Shown here: positions 8,556 through 18,044 of the stretch, piece after piece
Numbering within the stretch: position 1 is the stretch's first letter
Layout of the letters: every line of letters begins with the position of its first letter
Source: Alteromonas pelagimontana
GTDB taxonomy: Bacteria > Pseudomonadota > Gammaproteobacteria > Enterobacterales > Alteromonadaceae
Length of the DNA: 64,000 nucleotides
Direction: 5' to 3'
Assembly: GCF_002499975.2 (NCBI RefSeq)
Contig: NZ_CP052766.1
Coordinates: forward strand, 4,250,190-4,314,189
Position numbers and translations under genes: made by a program
The notes under the pieces: generated by a model
What the model was told of the DNA's origin: nothing
What the model saw: the letters and a program-made list of their open reading frames with translations, nothing else
Database searches by the model: none

Positions 8556-11059
8556 GCGGCTTTCCAAACCAACGGCAGAAGCAAAAAGCTGGCGTAGCTA
8601 ATCCAGAATATTGTCAGGCTGAATAACCACATCGGGTTCATAACAACGGGTTCGTAGGGCAACCTGGCACTGACATAGCCATAACCTGCACGTAATGCCT
8701 GTAAACCGGTTACTATCACACTTAAGCCACTATGAAATATTAAAAACGCTAACATTACCAAAAGGACTGCATCGTGGGCCAGTTTAGTATATTGAAGCTC
8801 GCTGGTTAAGGTAATCCACAATAGTACCAGCAGGTGTAACAGCCCTAATCCCGTAACCAGCCATAGCTGAATAACCAGGTGCTGATCGTTTCCTCCACAC
8901 AGACGTTTTACCAAGCGTCTGTAAAGTACCACTGCGACTGTTAACAAGGCGCCGCTTAGCGCCATTTTTCCTAATGGAATAGCCGAAGATTCCGGAACAG
9001 CCCAGTTAGGAGCTACTGTCCATAAATAAAGCCAGCCAAAAAGCAACGATAAATACAAAGCACCATCAGCTAATAGCGTCACTGCCATTCCCCATAACCC
9101 AGGCCCGTCACACGTACGCGAATGTAGCGGCGGCTCGTCTCGCGCTTGTTCTTCAGGGGTAAGAGGCGCCATAGATTTGTGCGCTCCATTTTCCCAACTC
9201 CAGCGAAACAGAAAAACAGCCGCCACTACTGCCGCGCCCATGGCCACCGGATAGGCCCGCACTAATAAACTTATGCAAACGATTGCCAACGCTAAAGCGA
9301 CCAATAGCGGCCACCATGAGTGACTAGGGATATGCATGACCTCTTTTAATTTGCCGGTAATCGCATCGGTACCATAAAGTTCGCGTCTTCCATGTTCAAT
9401 GCTGCTAAGTCCGTGTACGCCTTGTGCCATACTACGGGGCAACCCCTGATCCTGCCACAGTGGATGACGATTTTCGATACGCGGGATACTAATGAAGTTG
9501 TAGGTGGTTGGCGGCGTTCCTGTCGCCCACTCTAACGTGTCTGCCATCCAGGGGTTATGGCTGGCCTTGGCGCCGAATTTAAAATGCATTATTACGTCGA
9601 GGATTAACATCCCCACGCCCATTGCCATGATAAAACCACCGAAGGAAGAGAGTAGATTTAGCCAATCCCAGCCAAGATCGCTTTGATAGGTAAATACCCG
9701 TCGAGGCATGCCCAAAAGACCAGTGATATGCATTAGTAGAAAAGTGATATTAAAACCTAGAAAAACCAGCCAAAATGCCCAGCTTCCTATTTTCTTAGAA
9801 GGCATTCTGCCAGAGAAGTGAGGTAACCAATAATAAAGCCCGCCAATCAAAGGAAAAAGCATCCCTCCGATCAACACGTAATGAAAATGAGCGACCACAA
9901 AATGCGTATCGTGAACTTGCCAATTGAACGGTACCAGAGCCAGCATGACCCCCGTAAGCCCGCCGCAGACAAAAATAAAAAGAAAGCCAAACATCCAAAG
10001 CATAGGCAACTGAAAGCTGACGCGACCAGTCCACAACGTTGCTATCCAGGCAAATACCTGAATGCCTGTGGGAATCGCAACCAGCATACTGGCCACGGAA
10101 AAAAATGCCTGCGCCAGTTGCGGAATTCCAACGGTAAACATGTGATGAACCCACAGGCCGAAGCTAATAAAGCCCATCGTGATTACCGCTAAGACTATCC
10201 AGCGGTATCCGACTAACGGACGACCAGCGAAAACAGGGAGAATGGTGGAAACAATACCCGCAGCAGGTAAAAATATAATGTATACCTCTGGATGCCCGAA
10301 CAGCCAGAACAAATGTTGCCATAGCACCGGGTCGCCACCTGCGGCCGAATCAAAAAAAGGCATTCCAGCAGCGCGCTCAAGTTCAAGTAAGATACTGGCA
10401 AAAATTAACGGCGGAAAGCCAAAAACAATCATTAATGCCATGGCTAAAATATACCAGGCAAAAATGGGCATTTTGCCGAGTGTCATTCCGGGTGCCCGAG
10501 TACGTAGAATAGATACAGTTAACTCAATGCCGGCTGAAACCGCAGAAATCTCTACAAAAGTAATTCCCAACAGCCAAAAATCAGAACCGGGGCCGGGGGA
10601 GAATTCTGCACTTGATAAAGGCGTGTACATGAACCACCCGGCATCTGGTGCGATACCAAGAAGCAAGCTAGAGGTTATGATGAGGCCGCCAAACAGATAG
10701 CAGTAGTAACCTAACGCGCTGAGGCGCGGAAACACCAGATCACGGGTACCGATCATCTTGGGTATCAAGTACATCGCCGCCCCTTCCAGCACCGGGATAG
10801 CAAAGAGAAACATCATCACCGTGCCATGCATAGTAAATACCTGAGCATAGAGATCCGGACTTAACAGGTCATGTTCCGGTAACGCTAGCTGAGTGCGAAT
10901 GAGCATCGCTAAGATGCCACCCAGCAGGAAGAAAACCACACCGGTCAACATGAATCTCAAGCTAATAGAAGTGTGATTTACAGCCGCTAATGCTCCCCAT
11001 CCGGGTAGGTTGTCCCAAACCCTGGAAAACTTGGCATCAAGCACAGATTCCCTATTCAT
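8552..11059 (-). CDS. Cytochrome c oxidase subunit I-III fusion (CtaD-CtaE)
   Basis: An 835-residue heme-copper oxidase protein. The first part (to about residue 560) is subunit I with 12 helices and all metal ligands: the low-spin heme His in FTMHGTVMMF, CuB His and the cross-linking Tyr in FGHPEVYIIFLP, two CuB His in WVHHMFTVG, and the heme a3 and heme a His in VAHFHYVLIGG. After a polar linker (PEEQARDEPP) the C-terminal part (about 615-835) carries further helices resembling subunit III. I placed the start at ATG 11059, which overlaps the coxB stop by 8 nt. The fusion is known in several Proteobacteria. The complex reduces oxygen to water and pumps protons. Confidence 0.9.
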   Translation of the reverse strand: MNRESVLDAKFSRVWDNLPGWGALAAVNHTSISLRFMLTGVVFFLLGGILAMLIRTQLALPEHDLLSPDLYAQVFTMHGTVMMFLFAIPVLEGAAMYLIPKMIGTRDLVFPRLSALGYYCYLFGGLIITSSLLLGIAPDAGWFMYTPLSSAEFSPGPGSDFWLLGITFVEISAVSAGIELTVSILRTRAPGMTLGKMPIFAWYILAMALMIVFGFPPLIFASILLELERAAGMPFFDSAAGGDPVLWQHLFWLFGHPEVYIIFLPAAGIVSTILPVFAGRPLVGYRWIVLAVITMGFISFGLWVHHMFTVGIPQLAQAFFSVASMLVAIPTGIQVFAWIATLWTGRVSFQLPMLWMFGFLFIFVCGGLTGVMLALVPFNWQVHDTHFVVAHFHYVLIGGMLFPLIGGLYYWLPHFSGRMPSKKIGSWAFWLVFLGFNITFLLMHITGLLGMPRRVFTYQSDLGWDWLNLLSSFGGFIMAMGVGMLILDVIMHFKFGAKASHNPWMADTLEWATGTPPTTYNFISIPRIENRHPLWQDQGLPRSMAQGVHGLSSIEHGRRELYGTDAITGKLKEVMHIPSHSWWPLLVALALAIVCISLLVRAYPVAMGAAVVAAVFLFRWSWENGAHKSMAPLTPEEQARDEPPLHSRTCDGPGLWGMAVTLLADGALYLSLLFGWLYLWTVAPNWAVPESSAIPLGKMALSGALLTVAVVLYRRLVKRLCGGNDQHLVIQLWLVTGLGLLHLLVLLWITLTSELQYTKLAHDAVLLVMLAFLIFHSGLSVIVTGLQALRAGYGYVSARLPYEPVVMNPMWLFSLTIFWISYASFLLLPLVWKAA

Positions 11060-11753
11060 TCTTTCCCTCATGTTGTTGTGCCAGCCAGTTTTTAAAATCT
11101 GATGCAGAATGTGCAACTACCTCAAATTTCATAAATGCGTGTGATTGCCCGCAATATTCTGCGCATTGCCCACCATAACTTCCTGGTTTATCAGCCTGTA
11201 TTCGCACCACATTAGTACGACCCGGAATCGCGTCTATTTTACCGCCCAGTCGCGGCACCCAAAAGCCGTGAATAACATCTGCACTGGTTACATACACATC
11301 AATTGGCGTATCGACAGGGATGTGTATTTCATCGGTGAGTTGAATGTTCTGCTTCGGGTACTTCACCTGCCACTCCCACCGCTTAGCATGAACGTCAATA
11401 TGTAGCGCGCGAGCATCTGGCCATGGCATCATTTTGTGACCCTCCGGAATACCAAACGCTAGCAGTACCGTCATGGCAACCACGGGTAAACCAGTTCCGC
11501 CAGCCAAGATAAACCGGTTGAGAACCCGGCGGACTTCTAAATCACTGTAGTCGCGACTACGTTTTCGCATCGCATACCACCAGAGCCCGCAAACACCAAA
11601 AAGCACTAATGTAGCAACGATAAACATTCCCCACCAGATCCATGCCACTGATCGAGCATACGGACCAGCAGGATCCAACGTAGAATAATAGCCACTACAG
11701 CCCGATAGCAGCAAGACACTGAAAATAAGGAATACTTCTGCTACTCTGGTCAT
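11052..11753 (-). CDS. coxB: Cytochrome c oxidase subunit II (CoxB)
   Basis: A 233-residue lipoprotein-type subunit II. A signal peptide ends in a lipobox (LLSGC, Cys about 19), followed by two membrane helices (about 35-60 and 82-102) and a periplasmic cupredoxin domain. The CuA ligands are visible: His in VIHGFW, then CAEYCGQSHAFM containing both Cys, the second His and the Met. There is no fused cytochrome c domain, so electrons must come from a separate cytochrome c. AAGGAG lies 4 nt before the ATG. It is the first gene of the operon and is divergent from the DUF2231 gene 39 bp away. Confidence 0.92.
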   Translation of the reverse strand: MTRVAEVFLIFSVLLLSGCSGYYSTLDPAGPYARSVAWIWWGMFIVATLVLFGVCGLWWYAMRKRSRDYSDLEVRRVLNRFILAGGTGLPVVAMTVLLAFGIPEGHKMMPWPDARALHIDVHAKRWEWQVKYPKQNIQLTDEIHIPVDTPIDVYVTSADVIHGFWVPRLGGKIDAIPGRTNVVRIQADKPGSYGGQCAEYCGQSHAFMKFEVVAHSASDFKNWLAQQHEGKNE

Positions 11754-11792
11754 TCTACTCCTTCTCTAACCATCACAGAGCGAGACGCCAAT

Positions 11793-12275
11793 ATGTCTAA
11801 AGCCAGAATTAACAGTCGCGCAGCAATTAAAGGTCACCCTCTGCATCCGGCTTTGATCCATTTTCCCATAGCGGCGCTGCTTTTGCTGATTGTTACTGAC
11901 ATTGTCTTTGTCTTCACTGATGATCCCTTTTGGGCAGGAGCCAGCTTCTGGTTGGCAGCTGTGGGTCTGGCAGGTGGTATCGTTGCAAGTTTGCCAGGGG
12001 CTATCGACGTTTTCTCCATGCGCTTGATTCGGCGAATTGTTGCAGCCTGGGCTCATGGTGTGCTGGCGATAATGATGCTGTCGCTGGCCACCCTTAACCT
12101 GATGTTGCGTTTGGGTGATGATCCCGGGGCCCTGATTATGCCCTGGGGCCTGTATATCAGCATACTCGCAGGAATAATGATTAACGTTGCTGGTTCGCTG
12201 GGTGCCCAATTGGTGTTCGAATATGGTGTAGGAATGGATATCCCGCAGGAAGAAGAACGTCGGGTGAAGCCTTAA
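11793..12275 (+). CDS. DUF2231 membrane protein
   Basis: A 160-residue protein of the DUF2231 family, recognised by its start RAAIKGHPLHPALIHFPIA, and having four hydrophobic helices. The conserved His residues (GHPLHPALIHF, and AHG near residue 87) could bind heme or metal, but the family's function is not established. It is divergent from coxB with a short shared promoter region, and its end overlaps the converging CopD-like gene by 4 nt. Position beside a copper oxidase suggests a redox or metal role; that is inference. Confidence 0.8.
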   Translation: MSKARINSRAAIKGHPLHPALIHFPIAALLLLIVTDIVFVFTDDPFWAGASFWLAAVGLAGGIVASLPGAIDVFSMRLIRRIVAAWAHGVLAIMMLSLATLNLMLRLGDDPGALIMPWGLYISILAGIMINVAGSLGAQLVFEYGVGMDIPQEEERRVKP

Positions 12276-12733
12276 AGTCGCCATGGGAAAGCCTCCGGTA
12301 TGGCAGGCTTTGCCAGCACCACCCATACCACAGCGACAATACAGCTGCTCGTCAACACAAACAGTATCCAGCTAAACGTCTTTAAATTACGCAGTTCATT
12401 ACGTTCGAGTCGCGTAATAAGCAGCCCCATACTGGCGTGAGAGGCTGTCATCAAACTCACCAGCGTAAGTTTTACAAACAACCAGAACGTCACCTTTTCA
12501 CCTACCACAAAGACCAACGTTCCAGCGATAATAGCAATGATGGCGGCTGGCGATGCTACGTGGGTAAAAACCAATCGTGCCAAAGAACCGATGTCGGTGG
12601 GCAGACGGTGATAATGTTCCTGCTCTTGTGCTGTGTGCACGACCAAAATAGGCACATACAGCACTGCCGCCGTCCACACGAGTAACGATAGTATATGCAG
12701 GATCAAAAACCACAGCACAGAAAATTTCTCCAA
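12272..12733 (-). CDS. CopD-like four-helix membrane protein
   Basis: A 153-residue membrane protein with four hydrophobic helices and conserved His residues in helices 1-3 (LILHILSLLVW, FTHVASPAA, ASHASMGLL). This looks like the CopD/DUF2269 group, in which paired His residues may bind heme or copper. It converges with the DUF2231 gene. The neighbourhood of a copper-dependent oxidase supports a role in copper or heme handling, but I cannot separate CopD from HemJ-like relatives by eye. Confidence 0.65.
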   Translation of the reverse strand: MEKFSVLWFLILHILSLLVWTAAVLYVPILVVHTAQEQEHYHRLPTDIGSLARLVFTHVASPAAIIAIIAGTLVFVVGEKVTFWLFVKLTLVSLMTASHASMGLLITRLERNELRNLKTFSWILFVLTSSCIVAVVWVVLAKPAIPEAFPWRL

Positions 12734-13256
12734 AAATAATTGAATTTAACCAAATTAATCTTCTTAGACTGGAACCCAGCTTGCCAGAAATGCATTAGAA
12801 TTCAAGCCAAAGCATCTGCGGCACTCGCTTTGTCATGTAACGCGGATTTAACAAATATTGTGTGCTAATAACAGGTTATTTTTCTAGGTTGGTAAAACGG
12901 CTACGCTTCTTCTACATCTTTTTAAGCTTTCAACTTATACATCGCAATAGCGCCGTAGGGTTCAAAAATGAAAATTTAAAGAGTGTTCTGCTGAGTCGGT
13001 AGGCACGGCTATTATCCGCTGTATTGATAATACTAATCTGCCCAAAGAATACCCTACAGCAGTTAATTCGCTACGTTGCCTTTATTTGAACGAAACAATT
13101 GTTCGAAGCGAAGCGGCGCCTTTTTCATGAACCGCTGAATGAATTATGAGAGGAATTATTGTCAGTATGGATTGCTTATAACAGGAAATAACTTGCAGAC
13201 AAGCTTCAAACCGGGATCTTTTCTAACCGGAACATTAGCCGTTAATGTGATAAAAG
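12734..13256. other. Gene-free stretch, about 520 bp
   Basis: No supported gene. It should contain the promoter of the CopD-like gene at its left end and carries a terminator for the EAL gene at its right end. Nothing else stands out. Confidence 0.4.
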
Positions 13257-13273
13257 AGGGGCTATCAGCCCCT
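13257..13273 (-). terminator. Terminator of the EAL gene
   Basis: AGGGGCT and AGCCCCT pair around a 3-nt loop. Read on the minus strand the stem is followed by CTTTTATC, a U-rich tail. It lies about 60 bp past the EAL stop codon. Confidence 0.75.
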
Positions 13274-13333
13274 GCTATTCATGAACGGCAACTCGCATAA
13301 GGAAACAAAATAGTGTTTGGCTTATAGTTGGAG

Positions 13334-14140
13334 TTATGTAAACCGATTGCCGTCTACTTCGATGAAGGCTTCAAACTGTGGTTTGGCAAAAAAGTAACCT
13401 TGCTGTTTGGTTATTCCCATTTCAGCTAAACAATCTCTTTCGCCTTTCGATTCAACGCCCTCGGCCAATATATCAACCTCTAACGCTTTCGCAAGATTAG
13501 CGATAGCAGCGACGATAGTCTTTTTCTTTGCCTTTTGGTGAATATTTCGAATAAGTTTCATGTCCAGCTTGATACTGTTCGGTTCAAGCTCTGCCAACCA
13601 GTCCAGATTTGCATAACCAGAGCCAAAATCATCAAACGCGGTAGAAAAACCTATTTTTTTATAGTAATCGATTATTTCTTTTAGACGAACTGTATCGGTA
13701 ACCTGCTCGGTTTCGACGATTTCAAAGGTGATATTCTGTAAAGGAAAACCGTACTTTTCCGCGGCTGCTAAGGTAGTGCGAATACAAAGCTCAGGCCGAT
13801 ATATCGCACCTGGCAAAAAGTTAATATTCAACCGTTTAGTCAAGCCCGATTTTGCTGCAAGGGCAATTGCTTTTACGCGGCATGCCTGATCAAAGCGGTA
13901 AATATTTTCTGCCGTAACTTTTTCAATTACACTAAACGCAGGCTCATTGGCCAATCCACGAACCAGTGCCTCATAACCAAACACGCACTTGTTTTCTAAA
14001 TCCACTAATGGCTGAAAAGCCATCGAAAAGTTAAAATCTAAAGCTTTACCATTGCGGCACCCTTCACATGAGAGTATCGGCGCTTTAGTTTCAATAATAT
14101 GTAGAGGGAGCTCTTCCTTGAACACATTTGAAAACTTCAC
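13334..14140 (-). CDS. EAL-domain cyclic-di-GMP phosphodiesterase
   Basis: A 268-residue protein made almost wholly of an EAL domain (about residues 36-262). The catalytic set looks complete: YEALVRG, Asn in NINFLPG, FEIVETE, AFDDFGSGYANL, IKLDMKLI, AEGVES and QGYFFAKPQ. It should therefore hydrolyse c-di-GMP to pGpG. The short N-terminus has a CEGC pair (about residues 25-28) that might bind metal or sense redox. GTG start at 14140 follows an AGGA site. It lies 153 bp downstream of a BdlA-like sensor on the same strand and may be co-transcribed with it. Confidence 0.88.
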   Translation of the reverse strand: MKFSNVFKEELPLHIIETKAPILSCEGCRNGKALDFNFSMAFQPLVDLENKCVFGYEALVRGLANEPAFSVIEKVTAENIYRFDQACRVKAIALAAKSGLTKRLNINFLPGAIYRPELCIRTTLAAAEKYGFPLQNITFEIVETEQVTDTVRLKEIIDYYKKIGFSTAFDDFGSGYANLDWLAELEPNSIKLDMKLIRNIHQKAKKKTIVAAIANLAKALEVDILAEGVESKGERDCLAEMGITKQQGYFFAKPQFEAFIEVDGNRFT

Positions 14141-14293
14141 TCTGTATTCCTGCCCAAATTTACTTTTTAACGTGTCTCAACGCAGGATGCAACCTGCAAA
14201 GCAACTCTCTGCCTGATTTTCGCAACGAATAGCCATAACGACAAAAGAGATCTTGTTACGGTTACTTAGCGAATGGTAAGCATCAATAAATAT

Positions 14294-15643
14294 TTAACCG
14301 CTAACCAACCGCACGTCCAGGTCTGGCTTCTTCTTAGTCCAGACGACTCGATAACTGGGATACTGCTTCGACATTTTTTCCGCGCCGGCCTGAATGTTGT
14401 CGATAACTTCATGAGTGCTACGAATATGTTCTACAACTTCCTCGGCCGTTGTCATACTTTGCGTGATCGTTATCACCGAATCTTTTGTCAGCCTTTCGTT
14501 ATTAGAAAAAACATTCATTATTTCTTCTGTTGACTTTGAGGTACGTGAGGCAAGCTGCCTGACTTCATCTGCAACAACGGCAAACCCTCTACCCTGGTCT
14601 CCGGCCCTTGCAGCTTCTATAGCGGCATTTAACGCAAGAAGATTGGTTTGATCAGCGATACTGCCTATGGCGCTGACCATTTTGCTGATCGTACTGGATT
14701 GCTCTTCCAATGCTTTAATTTTTTGTGATGCAACGGCCATGTGGTCAGATAATTTTTCCATTACCAAAGCGGTGTCCTGCATCAGCTTTAGTCCCTTTTC
14801 TGCACATTCACCTGTGGAAATGGATGTATCAGCAGCAAGCACAGCTGCCTCGTTAACAAGATTTTCCCGACGTACCTGCTGAGAAATATCAGTGGCAAAT
14901 TTAACTATTTTATAAAGCTTTCCATAAGAATCGAATATCGGATTATAAGTAGCTTCAAGCCAAACAGTTTGCCCTTTTTTGTTAACCCGCTTAAACCGTG
15001 AAGCGATATATTGCCCCTGATTCAACCGGTGCCAAAACTGAGCATATTCATCACTGCGGCGCTCTTCCTCAGTACAAAAAATCTGGTGGTGCCTTCCTTG
15101 AACTTCGTTGAGCGAATACCCCACGGTTTGAAGAAAAAGACTATTAGCCGTAATAATTTCGCCCGAGGGGAAAAATTCGATTACTGCCATTGAACGATGC
15201 AAGGCAGATATGAGGTTTTCATTCTGTTTGGACGCTTCAATGGTACGAGTGAGGTTATTTCCAAATACATCGAAGCTCTGACATTTACCTTGCAAATCAA
15301 AAATCGGCTGTAAAATCACTCTTAACCAGACAAGCTTTTCGTATTTACCAACTTCAACTGCGCCGGCCCAATGATGCTTGCTCTTTATTGCAGCTGCCAA
15401 TTGGCGAAAATGTTCTGACGTTTGCGCGCGCTTAGGTACTAAGTCAACAAAGGCAGATCCCACAATGTGGTGTTTTTTAAACCCGCTTTCACTCTCGAAA
15501 AGCTCATTAACTTCTGAAATAATGCCTTCATTATCTAAGGTAAGATGCAGCATTTCTGACTTTAAACTATCAAAAATCTGGTCGTAGGAGGCGACTTTTT
15601 CTTCTGCGCTACGTAACTGCAGCTTCAGTTGACTATTAAACAC
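14294..15643 (-). CDS. Soluble PAS-PAS methyl-accepting protein, BdlA-like
   Basis: A 449-residue protein with no membrane helix. Two PAS domains (about residues 22-135 and 145-262) are followed by a shortened chemoreceptor signalling domain with the conserved hairpin tip [20 protein letters not shown] (about 336-355). This layout is that of BdlA, the biofilm-dispersal sensor of Pseudomonas, or Aer-like cytoplasmic receptors. The PAS ligand (heme, FAD or other) cannot be read off. The C-terminus ends in a basic, non-coiled tail ([17 protein letters not shown]). An EAL phosphodiesterase lies next downstream. Confidence 0.82.
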   Translation of the reverse strand: MFNSQLKLQLRSAEEKVASYDQIFDSLKSEMLHLTLDNEGIISEVNELFESESGFKKHHIVGSAFVDLVPKRAQTSEHFRQLAAAIKSKHHWAGAVEVGKYEKLVWLRVILQPIFDLQGKCQSFDVFGNNLTRTIEASKQNENLISALHRSMAVIEFFPSGEIITANSLFLQTVGYSLNEVQGRHHQIFCTEEERRSDEYAQFWHRLNQGQYIASRFKRVNKKGQTVWLEATYNPIFDSYGKLYKIVKFATDISQQVRRENLVNEAAVLAADTSISTGECAEKGLKLMQDTALVMEKLSDHMAVASQKIKALEEQSSTISKMVSAIGSIADQTNLLALNAAIEAARAGDQGRGFAVVADEVRQLASRTSKSTEEIMNVFSNNERLTKDSVITITQSMTTAEEVVEHIRSTHEVIDNIQAGAEKMSKQYPSYRVVWTKKKPDLDVRLVSG

Positions 15644-16208
15644 AACAACACCTTCAATTTTCCCTTCCGGGAAAGGTATATGATCAATATTTACCTGGAA
15701 TTATAACGGAATTTGGGGAATCCAAATACCGAATTTCTTCTTCACTTAGAACATTGAATGTTGAAAAACCGGGGAAAGTGTCAACTTACAGTAGTGCGAA
15801 GAGCACATGAATCTACCCGGGTTTTGTCATAGTCAAAGGAGGCGGCCTCTCGGCCTGAGCATAGCCAGCGTCTGAAAATATATACTCATACAGCTAACCA
15901 CATAAGTTACGCGTTACCCCCGGGAACTTCTTTCAGCTTATCAACACTTCAGTAGGTACTTCTACCCGTTATCTCTAAGTGATGCGGGGATACTGTGATG
16001 AGGGCTGTAATCATAACGACGGTCTGCGATAAATTATCGCTCTTTTGAGGAGGAAGACTTAAGCAACTGTTGAAGTTCGGCGTCCAGGTGCGCATGTAGT
16101 ACTTATTCCCATACAGGAACATTAATTAGCAAAACCGGTAATGAGAACTATTATCAATGACGAATGTGTGACATCATTCGCTAATGGCGTCCAACGGGAT
16201 AATTTTTT
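15644..16208. other. Gene-free stretch, 565 bp
   Basis: Divergent promoter region between the BdlA-like gene (minus) and fpr (plus). A small dyad GCGATAAATTATCGC lies at 16026-16040, followed by TCTTTT. No gene is supported. Confidence 0.4.
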
Positions 16209-17018
16209 ATGCGAAATCTAATCAATGCCACAGTTACCGCTGTTCATCACTGGAGTGAAACGTTATTTAGTTTCAAAATAACTCGCGAACCTTCTTTTCG
16301 ATTCGAAAACGGCCAGTTTGTGATGATTGGCCTGGAAGTTGACGGTAAGCCGTTGCTGCGAGCGTACAGCATCGCCAGTCCTAACTATGAGGACGAGTTG
16401 GAATTTTTTAGTATTAAGGTCCCGAACGGAGCGCTGACTTCTCGCCTTCAAAACGTCAAGCCGGGCGACAATATTATGATGTCAATTCGCCCCGCTGGCA
16501 CTTTGGTCGCAGGTCATTTGTTGCCGGGTAAGCGTCTTTTTCTTCTTGCCACCGGAACGGGCCTGGCGCCGTTTTTGAGTATCATTAAAGATCCCTTTCT
16601 GTACGAGAATTTCGAGAAGATAATTTTGGTGCATGGGACCCGGTTCGCTTCAGAACTTGCCTATCAACAGGAAATCGAAACGGAACTTCCGCAGAATCCC
16701 TATTTCGGGGAAGACGTTAAAGAAAAGTTACTTTATTATCCTTCGATTACCCGCGAGCCCTATGAATACAACAGTTTAAAAAAGGTCGATGGGCTATGTT
16801 CCCACCGCGGGCGCATCACTACGTTACTGGAGACGGGAAAGCTGGTAAAGGATCTTGAGCTACCGCCGCTTTCGCCTGAAAGCGACCGGTTTATGTTATG
16901 CGGAAATGATGCGATGCTGGCGGATCTCTCGAATTGGCTCACCTCGCAAGGGTTTTCTAAAGCGACCTCGCGCATGCAAGGGCATTTCGTCATTGAACAA
17001 GCATTTTTAGAAAGATAA
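16209..17018 (+). CDS. fpr: Ferredoxin/flavodoxin-NADP reductase (Fpr)
   Basis: A 269-residue flavoprotein that passes electrons between NADPH and ferredoxin or flavodoxin. The FAD-binding motif RAYSIAS (about residue 51) and the NADP-binding motifs ATGTGLAPF (about 114) and CGNDAML (about 230) are present. The C-terminus (VIEQAFLER) is of the bacterial subclass-I Fpr type. Length is close to the E. coli enzyme plus a short insertion around residues 155-185. It stands alone in its transcription unit. The family is typically induced by oxidative stress; no operator is evident to me. Confidence 0.9.
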   Translation: MRNLINATVTAVHHWSETLFSFKITREPSFRFENGQFVMIGLEVDGKPLLRAYSIASPNYEDELEFFSIKVPNGALTSRLQNVKPGDNIMMSIRPAGTLVAGHLLPGKRLFLLATGTGLAPFLSIIKDPFLYENFEKIILVHGTRFASELAYQQEIETELPQNPYFGEDVKEKLLYYPSITREPYEYNSLKKVDGLCSHRGRITTLLETGKLVKDLELPPLSPESDRFMLCGNDAMLADLSNWLTSQGFSKATSRMQGHFVIEQAFLER

Positions 17019-17195
17019 GTGAGGAAATTACTTTTTCTGTCGAAGTAGTGATCTAACTTGCGCTGAAGGCGATAAAAAATGTACAGGCTGAAGAAATAGG
17101 ATGTATCAACTTGCTGCTGAACAATCCATTTTCTTCATATTGTAATATTTTTATCATCACTCGATATTGACATAGCTTTTTCAATATGTTTTAGG

Positions 17196-17201
17196 TATAA
17201 T
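17196..17201 (+). promoter_or_regulatory. Promoter -10 box for the 63-residue gene
   Basis: A perfect TATAAT lies 30 nt upstream of the ATG at 17232. A TTGACA at 17167-17172 is too far away (23-nt spacer) to be an ordinary -35, so the -35 is weak or the promoter uses an activator. Confidence 0.5.
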
Positions 17202-17231
17202 ACTTGTTCAGTTAATTAGCAGGGATGGACT

Positions 17232-17423
17232 ATGCAAAGTTCTAAAGACCATGGCTTGCGCGGCAGTAGCGTTTTTGATCGGGTTCGCGCAACCTTATCA
17301 CGATTAAAAGCGAAACTGAGACAACACCCTTATGCGATCGCGGCCCTAATCGGACGCAAAAACACTCAGCGCGCGCTGGGTTGTAAAATCGCCAAGAAAT
17401 CGAAGCTGCTCAGCGATAGCTAA
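17232..17423 (+). CDS. Small basic protein, 63 residues, unknown
   Basis: A short lysine- and arginine-rich protein, predicted mostly helical: FDRVRATLSRLKAKLRQHP, then a small hydrophobic patch AIAALIGR, then the basic tail. No family is recognised. It has a TATAAT 30 nt upstream and a strong intrinsic terminator 8 nt after its stop, so it is a complete single-gene transcription unit, which argues that it is real. The highly basic composition would suit binding of nucleic acid or membrane, but that is only inference. Confidence 0.65.
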   Translation: MQSSKDHGLRGSSVFDRVRATLSRLKAKLRQHPYAIAALIGRKNTQRALGCKIAKKSKLLSDS

Positions 17424-17430
17424 AAGATAA

Positions 17431-17455
17431 AACCGGCCACTTGGCCGGTTTTTTT
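17431..17455 (+). terminator. Intrinsic terminator after the 63-residue gene
   Basis: AACCGGCC and GGCCGGTT pair around ACTT, followed by a run of seven T. Confidence 0.92.
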
Positions 17456-17544
17456 GCGTTTGGCGAAATTTTTTTTACTTCCTTAGCTAAGGCGAGTTGG
17501 CCTTTCTGTCTCTTTTTACATCGATTGCAGTTTCTTTATAATTT

Positions 17545-17669
17545 GTCTTGCTCTTTGTTGCTCACTATTTAATCAGGCAGTTTTTTATCAAGAAGGGCTC
17601 CATAGCTCGCGCCGCAATAAAATAAGTTATTTTGAACGAAATCCGGACGCCAAAGATCAATACGCCCTA
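17545..17669. repeat. Dispersed repeat A2 (partial copy)
   Basis: About 125 bp matching one half of repeat A1 (6621-6888) in reverse complement: TCTTGCTCTTTGTTGCTCAC, then TTATTTTGAACGAAATCC and a CGCCCTA end. It lacks the other terminal repeat. It occupies part of a 621-bp gene-free stretch (17424-18044). Confidence 0.7.
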
Positions 17670-17798
17670 AAGCTCCCCACCTTTTTTACCAGTTTCTATG
17701 ACAACCAACTGCAAGGCTGATTTTCAACTCATGCCCATTGTTGGGGAAAAGATTAACGCAATGCTAACCCGTATTAATGTGTAGTTCCTCAGCGCTAA

Positions 17799-17925
17799 CA
17801 TTTTCAAGTTTTGACAAGTCAGTTTCGTGAAGGTTTGGGGGCTAAATCCAACGCACTTGGCGCAGTTCAAACGTGTAAAAGTCGCGCCCGAAGAAAGAGA
17901 GATGCATCACCTTGCCGGGGGGCGA
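17799..17925. repeat. Dispersed repeat C1, left of the diheme gene
   Basis: Shares blocks with 21375-21492 in the same orientation: TTTTCAA, GACAAGTCA, GAAGGTTT, TTGGCGCAG and CGCGCCCGAAG at matching spacing. Identity is moderate by eye. No frame is common to both copies, so it is probably not coding. It lies 120 bp past the stop codon of the large cytochrome gene. Confidence 0.5.
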
Positions 17926-18044
17926 AAGGCCATTAGTTTGCATTGCTCGAAGTACATTAACCTTCATTTTGCAATCACTTAAGCAGCTTAACTAACGGCC
18001 TCTCAATCACACTAATCAATTTCTTATCATTGCGAGCATCAGTA

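Noticed and set aside
10179..10700. 173-codon plus-strand frame inside the oxidase gene
   Set aside because: Antisense to the strongly conserved subunit I sequence.
11766..12326. 186-codon minus-strand frame across the DUF2231 gene
   Set aside because: Antisense shadow of a recognised family; low-complexity composition.
17167..17172. TTGACA as -35 box for the 63-residue gene
   Set aside because: Spacer to TATAAT is 23 bp, too long for a standard promoter.
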